Origin: DAIOHQ01 sp036744635
Lineage (GTDB): Bacteria; Planctomycetota; Phycisphaerae; Tepidisphaerales; Tepidisphaeraceae
Reading direction: 5' to 3'
DNA length: 8,303 nt
Assembly: GCA_036744635.1 (NCBI GenBank)
Contig: DAIOHQ010000221.1
Location: 1-8,303 of the forward strand
The notes below the pieces were generated by a model. The model saw nothing but the letters and a program-made list of their open reading frames with translations. It had not been told where the DNA came from and ran no database searches. Within the stretch, counting starts at the first letter, position 1. Every line of letters begins with the position of its first letter. This document shows positions 5,697 through 8,303 of this stretch, in pieces. The position numbers were made by a program, and so were the translations under genes.

Positions 5697-6377
5697 TCAC
5701 CCGCCCAGTTCCCCGCAGCGTTTCAATACCGCATCGAACATCGCATCCGTCAGCTTCCCCGTAAACGTGTTCTGCTGGCTGACGTGATAGGACCCGACCA
5801 GCGCCACCCGGTCGTTTAGTGCCGCCACCGCCCCATGCCCAAACCCCGGCCGCCCCGCCGCGCACCCATTCCGCCGAGCCAGCGCCAGCGCCGCATCCCA
5901 TCCGATTTTCCCCAGCGCCAAAACCACCCGCTTGCGCTTCAACAGCACCCATTCCCGATCGAGATACTCCGAGCAATTGGCGATCTCCACGGGCGTCGGC
6001 TTGTTCCCCGGCGGCGCGCAGCGCGCGGTGGCGCTGATGTACACATCGCGCAATTTCAGCCCATCATCGGCGCGCACGCTGGTCGGCTGATTGGCAAACC
6101 CCGCCCGGTGCAAACCCGCGAATAGAAAATCCCCGCTCCGGTCGCCCGTGAACACCCGCCCCGTGCGATTCCCCCCGTGCGCTGCCGGCGCCAGCCCGAT
6201 GATCCAGATCCGCGCCGCCGGATCCCCAAACCCCGGCACCGGCCGACCCCAATACTCCCAATCCAAATACGCCCGCCGCTTCTCCTTCGCCACCCCGGCG
6301 CAATACTCCCGCAGCCGCGCGCACCGCTCACACGCCACCACCTCCTTATGCAGTTCATCAAACGATCGCAAAGACAT
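5697..6377 (-). CDS. Family 5 uracil-DNA glycosylase (UDGb type)
   Basis: A 226-residue DNA repair enzyme that removes uracil (and, in characterised family 5 members, other deaminated bases) from DNA to start base-excision repair. The first signature is GLAPAAHGGNRTGRVFTGD (61-79) and the second is GSYHVSQQNTFTGKLT (195-210), the latter with Val where many relatives have Pro. Cysteines C16, C19, C120 and C135 are placed as the four [4Fe-4S] ligands of this family, the last two in ATARCAPPGNKPTP and EIANC. Length is typical. I chose ATG 6377, which puts the first Cys pair at the usual distance; there is no visible Shine-Dalgarno. The lipocalin-like gene ends 77 nt upstream on the same strand, so read-through from its promoter is possible. 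A 252-bp gap separates it from the HAD phosphatase gene. Confidence 0.95.
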   Translation of the reverse strand: MSLRSFDELHKEVVACERCARLREYCAGVAKEKRRAYLDWEYWGRPVPGFGDPAARIWIIGLAPAAHGGNRTGRVFTGDRSGDFLFAGLHRAGFANQPTSVRADDGLKLRDVYISATARCAPPGNKPTPVEIANCSEYLDREWVLLKRKRVVLALGKIGWDAALALARRNGCAAGRPGFGHGAVAALNDRVALVGSYHVSQQNTFTGKLTDAMFDAVLKRCGELGG

Positions 6378-6454
6378 TCATTCAATACGTCCCACCCCTG
6401 CGCCAGGTGCGAGGCCCTGCGCTTCACAATCACAGAACTCCGGAAACGGAATTC

Positions 6455-6862
6455 CTATTCCTTGCTCCCCTTGAACGTGTAGTTCATCACCGACCCATCT
6501 TTCTTCGTCCATACCAGCGTGCCGGTGATTTCTTTGACGACGGCCGTGCCGCCCCAGGCGGCTTTGCCTTGCTTTTCGCTGGTGGCGGTCGCGGTGAACT
6601 TGGCCGGGCCATGCGCCCGCTGGTCGATCTCGTATTCCACCGCCTTGAAACCCTCCTTCTCACACTCGGTGGCGGTGAACTTATTCCCGTCAAACACCAG
6701 GGTGTCGGCGAATTCTTTCTCTCCGGCCTTGCGCGAATCCTCATCCGGCGTCACCGTCACCTTCCACTTCCCCTGAAACAGATCCTTCCCCGCCATCGCC
6801 ACATTGGCCGACGCCAACAATGCCACGATCACGCACACTCCAACCAACATTTTCGCTCGCAT
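6455..6862 (-). CDS. Secreted lipocalin-like small protein, paralogue 2
   Basis: A 135-residue exported protein. Residues 1-24 are a signal peptide (basic MRAK, hydrophobic VGVCVIVALLASANV, AMA cleavage site). The mature part of about 110 residues opens with FQGKWKVTVTPDED and alternates short strands through to NYTFKGSKE, the pattern of a small lipocalin-like beta-barrel, reminiscent of the planctomycetal TIGR03067 type domain though not a clear member. It is about half identical to the product of 6899-7333, with shared GxWKVTxTPD, EC, AVEYE, SEKxGxAxWxG and KKDGxVxN positions and one conserved cysteine (C67). Function and ligand are unknown. AAGGAG lies 5 nt before ATG 6862, giving a well-supported start. 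The paralogue's stop is 36 nt upstream, so the two are probably cotranscribed after a tandem duplication. Confidence 0.88.
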   Translation of the reverse strand: MRAKMLVGVCVIVALLASANVAMAGKDLFQGKWKVTVTPDEDSRKAGEKEFADTLVFDGNKFTATECEKEGFKAVEYEIDQRAHGPAKFTATATSEKQGKAAWGGTAVVKEITGTLVWTKKDGSVMNYTFKGSKE

Positions 6863-6898
6863 GGCAACTCCTTCTGTGTCTGACTTCTGACTTCCGCC

Positions 6899-7333
6899 CT
6901 ACATCTCCTCCCCCATCCGCGCCCCCTTGAACGAAAAATTTGCCACCGTCCCATCCTTCTTTTCCCAGCGCACGTTTCCTTCAATTTCCTTGCCGCCGCT
7001 GAAGCCGGTCCAATTCGCCCGGCCGGTTTTTTCGCTGAACGGCGCTGCGCTGAACGTCAGATGCCCCGGCCGCTTGCGCACCTCGTACTCCACCGCTTCA
7101 AACGCGCTGCTCAGGCACTCGCGCGCCACAAACTTCCCGCGCCGAAAGATCAGCGTCCCTTCGCCGGGCTTCTCTCCATCCCTGCGGGCATCATCATCCG
7201 GCGTCATCGTCACCTTCCAGCGCCCTTCAAAAATGTCTTTGACTTTGGCCGGCTCATCCCCCGCCGCGCGCGAGCTCGACAGCATCCCCGCGCCAACCAT
7301 CACGCACACCAACGCTATCCATCGCGCACGCAT
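6899..7333 (-). CDS. Secreted lipocalin-like small protein, paralogue 1
   Basis: A 144-residue exported protein, the upstream member of the tandem pair. Residues 1-24 form a signal peptide (MRARWIALVCVMVGAGML, then SSSRAA). The mature domain begins FEGRWKVTMTPDDD and ends ANFSFKGARMGEEM, with the same order of conserved positions as its neighbour and the same single cysteine (C73). It differs by a longer linker after the signal peptide, a more basic character (RRGKF, VRKRPG) and an extra acidic C-terminal tail. No enzyme motif is visible; a lipocalin-like binding or envelope role is only a guess. ATG 7333 is chosen because AGGAG lies at 7340-7344, 6 nt upstream, and an extended -10 element lies about 50 bp upstream; a longer frame to 7381 would overlap that promoter and spoil the signal peptide. 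Confidence 0.88.
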   Translation of the reverse strand: MRARWIALVCVMVGAGMLSSSRAAGDEPAKVKDIFEGRWKVTMTPDDDARRDGEKPGEGTLIFRRGKFVARECLSSAFEAVEYEVRKRPGHLTFSAAPFSEKTGRANWTGFSGGKEIEGNVRWEKKDGTVANFSFKGARMGEEM

Positions 7334-7379
7334 GGCATGCTCCTCGTTGTTCCAAAGACCCCCCGAAAGGCCAAATCGC

Positions 7380-7388
7380 ATTGTACCA
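7380..7388 (-). promoter_or_regulatory. Putative extended -10 promoter for the lipocalin-like pair
   Basis: The minus strand reads TGGTACAAT, an exact fit to an extended -10 (TGn plus TAnAAT). No good -35 is found at 16-18 bp, which extended -10 promoters can tolerate. Transcription would begin near 7373, leaving a leader of about 40 nt before ATG 7333. It lies between the large inverted repeats and the gene pair, as expected for the unit's own promoter. Confidence 0.45.
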
Positions 7389-7428
7389 CGATTCCACCCC
7401 GTCCAGCCGAAATTCGCCCATCCGGTAG

Positions 7429-7548
7429 TGGGTCAGTTTGGGTGCCACAGGTCGGCGTACTCGCAGACCTGTGTCTTACTGCCTCGCTACGCGGCACAGG
7501 TCTCGGAGTACCGCGACCTGTGGCACCCAGAAATTTCAAACTGACCCA
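7429..7548. repeat. Large inverted repeat able to form a cloverleaf
   Basis: Outer arms 7429-7440 (TGGGTCAGTTTG) and 7537-7548 are perfect 12-bp inverted repeats. Directly inside, 7440-7473 and 7495-7528 match as inverted repeats at 30 of 34 positions. Each inner arm also folds on itself: the left arm has CACAGGTC and GACCTGTG around a GTACTC-containing loop, and the right arm is its mirror. The DNA can therefore form either one long stem or a cloverleaf of two small hairpins on an outer stem. It contains no gene. It sits just upstream of the lipocalin-pair promoter and downstream of the release-factor-like gene. Confidence 0.8.
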
Positions 7549-7560
7549 TTGCCGCCCATC

Positions 7561-7644
7561 CCGTTTAGCCCGCTTGCTCGCGAGCGGCGGGGAATTAGGC
7601 AGCGATACCCGACCACAACGCTCGCAAGCGAGCGGGCTAAACGG
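7561..7644. repeat. 26-bp inverted repeat, possible terminator of the release-factor-like gene
   Basis: Arms 7561-7586 and 7619-7644 (starting CCGTTTAGCCCGCT) match as inverted repeats at 24 of 26 positions, with a 32-nt loop. The two mismatches are a reciprocal swap (T/C and C/T) inside the GCTTGCTCGC part, and GCTCGCGAGC within the left arm is itself palindromic. The right arm ends 9 bp from the stop codon of the minus-strand release-factor-like gene, so the transcript's 3' end would fold here. No T-tract follows the stem, so a terminator role is uncertain. Confidence 0.7.
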
Positions 7645-7653
7645 CGGCGCTCC

Positions 7654-8211
7654 TTACCTCCCCACCCGCAGCACGCGTAACCCCGCCTGGGCCCGGCGCT
7701 GATTCACCCAATTCCAGGCATCGGCATCGGCCTCCACAAAATGCACCAACTGTCCCGTCCCAACCCCCAGCATCTCGGCCGCCTCCGACACCGACCAGCC
7801 CGTGGCCGCCAAAACATCCAGCACGAATCCGAGCACGCCCCAATAGGCCGGGTCCTTCATTCCGATGGCTATCGCGCCGCCCTTCACCCATTGCGCGAAC
7901 CACGCCGGCCGGACAAATTCCATCATCCCCACCACCTCGCGCACCTCCAGAACAACGCGTTTGCGCAATCGGCGCAGCGCATCTTTCTTGTTGCCCGCCT
8001 GTGAGCGCGAGTCCTCGGCGGTGGCGCTTAGACCTGTGGGTACGTGAACCACGCGCACGGCCGACGACGTCTTATTGCGCTTCTGCCCCCCCGGCCCCGA
8101 CCCGCGAAACGCCTCCCACCGGCACTCGCGCACAAACGCCTCATCGCTGCACGCCCGCCAGCGCACGCCTCCGGCGCCCACCGCATCGACCTGTGTATCC
8201 GAAGGTTTCAT
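7654..8211 (-). CDS. Peptide chain release factor-like protein with GGQ motif
   Basis: A 185-residue protein with the catalytic loop of class I release factors: GSGPGGQKRNKTSSAVRVVH at 37-56, GGQ at 41-43, followed by HVPTGL and the typical SRSQAGNKKDALRRL segment (68-82). The Gln of GGQ places peptidyl-tRNA ester hydrolysis in the ribosomal active centre. There is no codon-recognition domain (no PxT or SPF region), as in ArfB/ICT1-type rescue factors, so it may release stalled ribosomes. Unlike ArfB, which ends in a basic tail, residues about 120-180 form a helical region (VLDVLAATGWSVSEAAEMLGV, then QLVHFV) that looks helix-turn-helix-like, followed by a basic end. Similar release-factor-like proteins occur in planctomycetes; their function is not established as far as I know. 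ATG 8211 is chosen, with AAGGG 4 nt upstream; a longer in-frame start at 8277 lies inside the hairpin repeat and would add repeat-encoded residues. Confidence 0.9.
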   Translation of the reverse strand: MKPSDTQVDAVGAGGVRWRACSDEAFVRECRWEAFRGSGPGGQKRNKTSSAVRVVHVPTGLSATAEDSRSQAGNKKDALRRLRKRVVLEVREVVGMMEFVRPAWFAQWVKGGAIAIGMKDPAYWGVLGFVLDVLAATGWSVSEAAEMLGVGTGQLVHFVEADADAWNWVNQRRAQAGLRVLRVGR

Positions 8212-8229
8212 CGATCCCTTATACCTCCG

Positions 8230-8302
8230 CCGGAAGGCGTACTCACAATTGGTGGGGCAGACATTCCTGTCTGTCATGGCTGGATGAGTGGCAGGTGTAC
8301 TC
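8230..8302 (+). repeat. Dispersed hairpin repeat, copy D, flanked by direct tails
   Basis: The hairpin is at 8256-8275 with loop TTCC. One C-to-T change at 8274 gives a G-T wobble instead of breaking the stem. A GTACTC tail precedes it (8230-8244) and another follows (8281-8302), both in the same orientation. The second tail matches the reverse complement of 759-780 at 20 of 22 positions. It lies directly upstream of the release-factor-like start codon, and the window ends at its edge. Confidence 0.85.
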
Positions 8303-8303
8303 A

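Noticed and set aside
5697..6377. His-Val instead of His-Pro in the second glycosylase motif as a sign of altered activity
   Set aside because: I recall that family 5 members vary at this position, and everything else in the motif (SQQNTFTG) is intact, so it is probably ordinary variation.
8216..8250. TTGTGA...TATAAG as a promoter for the release-factor-like gene
   Set aside because: The spacing is 19 bp and the -10 would lie so close to ATG 8211 that transcription would begin at or beyond the start codon.
8212..8277. Longer start for the release-factor-like gene
   Set aside because: The added residues are encoded by the dispersed hairpin repeat. ATG 8211 has an AAGGG upstream and gives the usual length.

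Overview
The window looks like chromosomal DNA from a GC-rich member of the Planctomycetes (Phycisphaerae-like or related). Three things point there: a cyclophilin that starts with an LEPR-XLL-like N-terminus, a tandem pair of small secreted lipocalin-like proteins, and intergenic spaces packed with short inverted repeats of kinds I associate with planctomycete genomes. This is inference from sequence character; no marker gene fixes the taxon.

Layout, left to right. The left edge cuts into a copy of a dispersed hairpin repeat. A small membrane-anchored protein of unknown function (minus strand, to 510) is divergent from a calcineurin-like metallophosphoesterase (plus strand, 809-1726). The spacer between them holds two more hairpin copies and an inverted tail. 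The phosphoesterase meets a long minus-strand gene (1826-3535) at a strong hairpin. That gene encodes an exported cyclophilin-type peptidyl-prolyl isomerase with a beta-rich C-terminal half. Upstream of it lie about 370 bp of nested inverted repeats. The remaining genes are all on the minus strand: a four-cluster ferredoxin-like protein (3903-4580) directly behind a HAD-IIA sugar-phosphate-type phosphatase (4602-5444), a family 5 uracil-DNA glycosylase (5697-6377), two paralogous secreted lipocalin-like proteins (6455-6862 and 6899-7333), and a GGQ-containing release-factor-like protein (7654-8211). The space 7334-7653 holds a putative extended -10 promoter and two large inverted repeats. The right edge is a fourth hairpin repeat.

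The genes look like ordinary housekeeping and accessory genes rather than one pathway. Likely transcription units are the HAD phosphatase plus ferredoxin (gap of 21 nt) and the two lipocalin-like genes (gap of 36 nt), perhaps continuing into the glycosylase. I see no phage, transposase, toxin-antitoxin, CRISPR or defence system. The least ordinary content is the repeat landscape: several unrelated short inverted-repeat families, one whose copies differ only by changes that keep the hairpin paired, and a recurring GTACTC hexamer in most of them. Among the proteins, the release-factor-like gene and the LEPR-XLL cyclophilin are the best candidates for follow-up.
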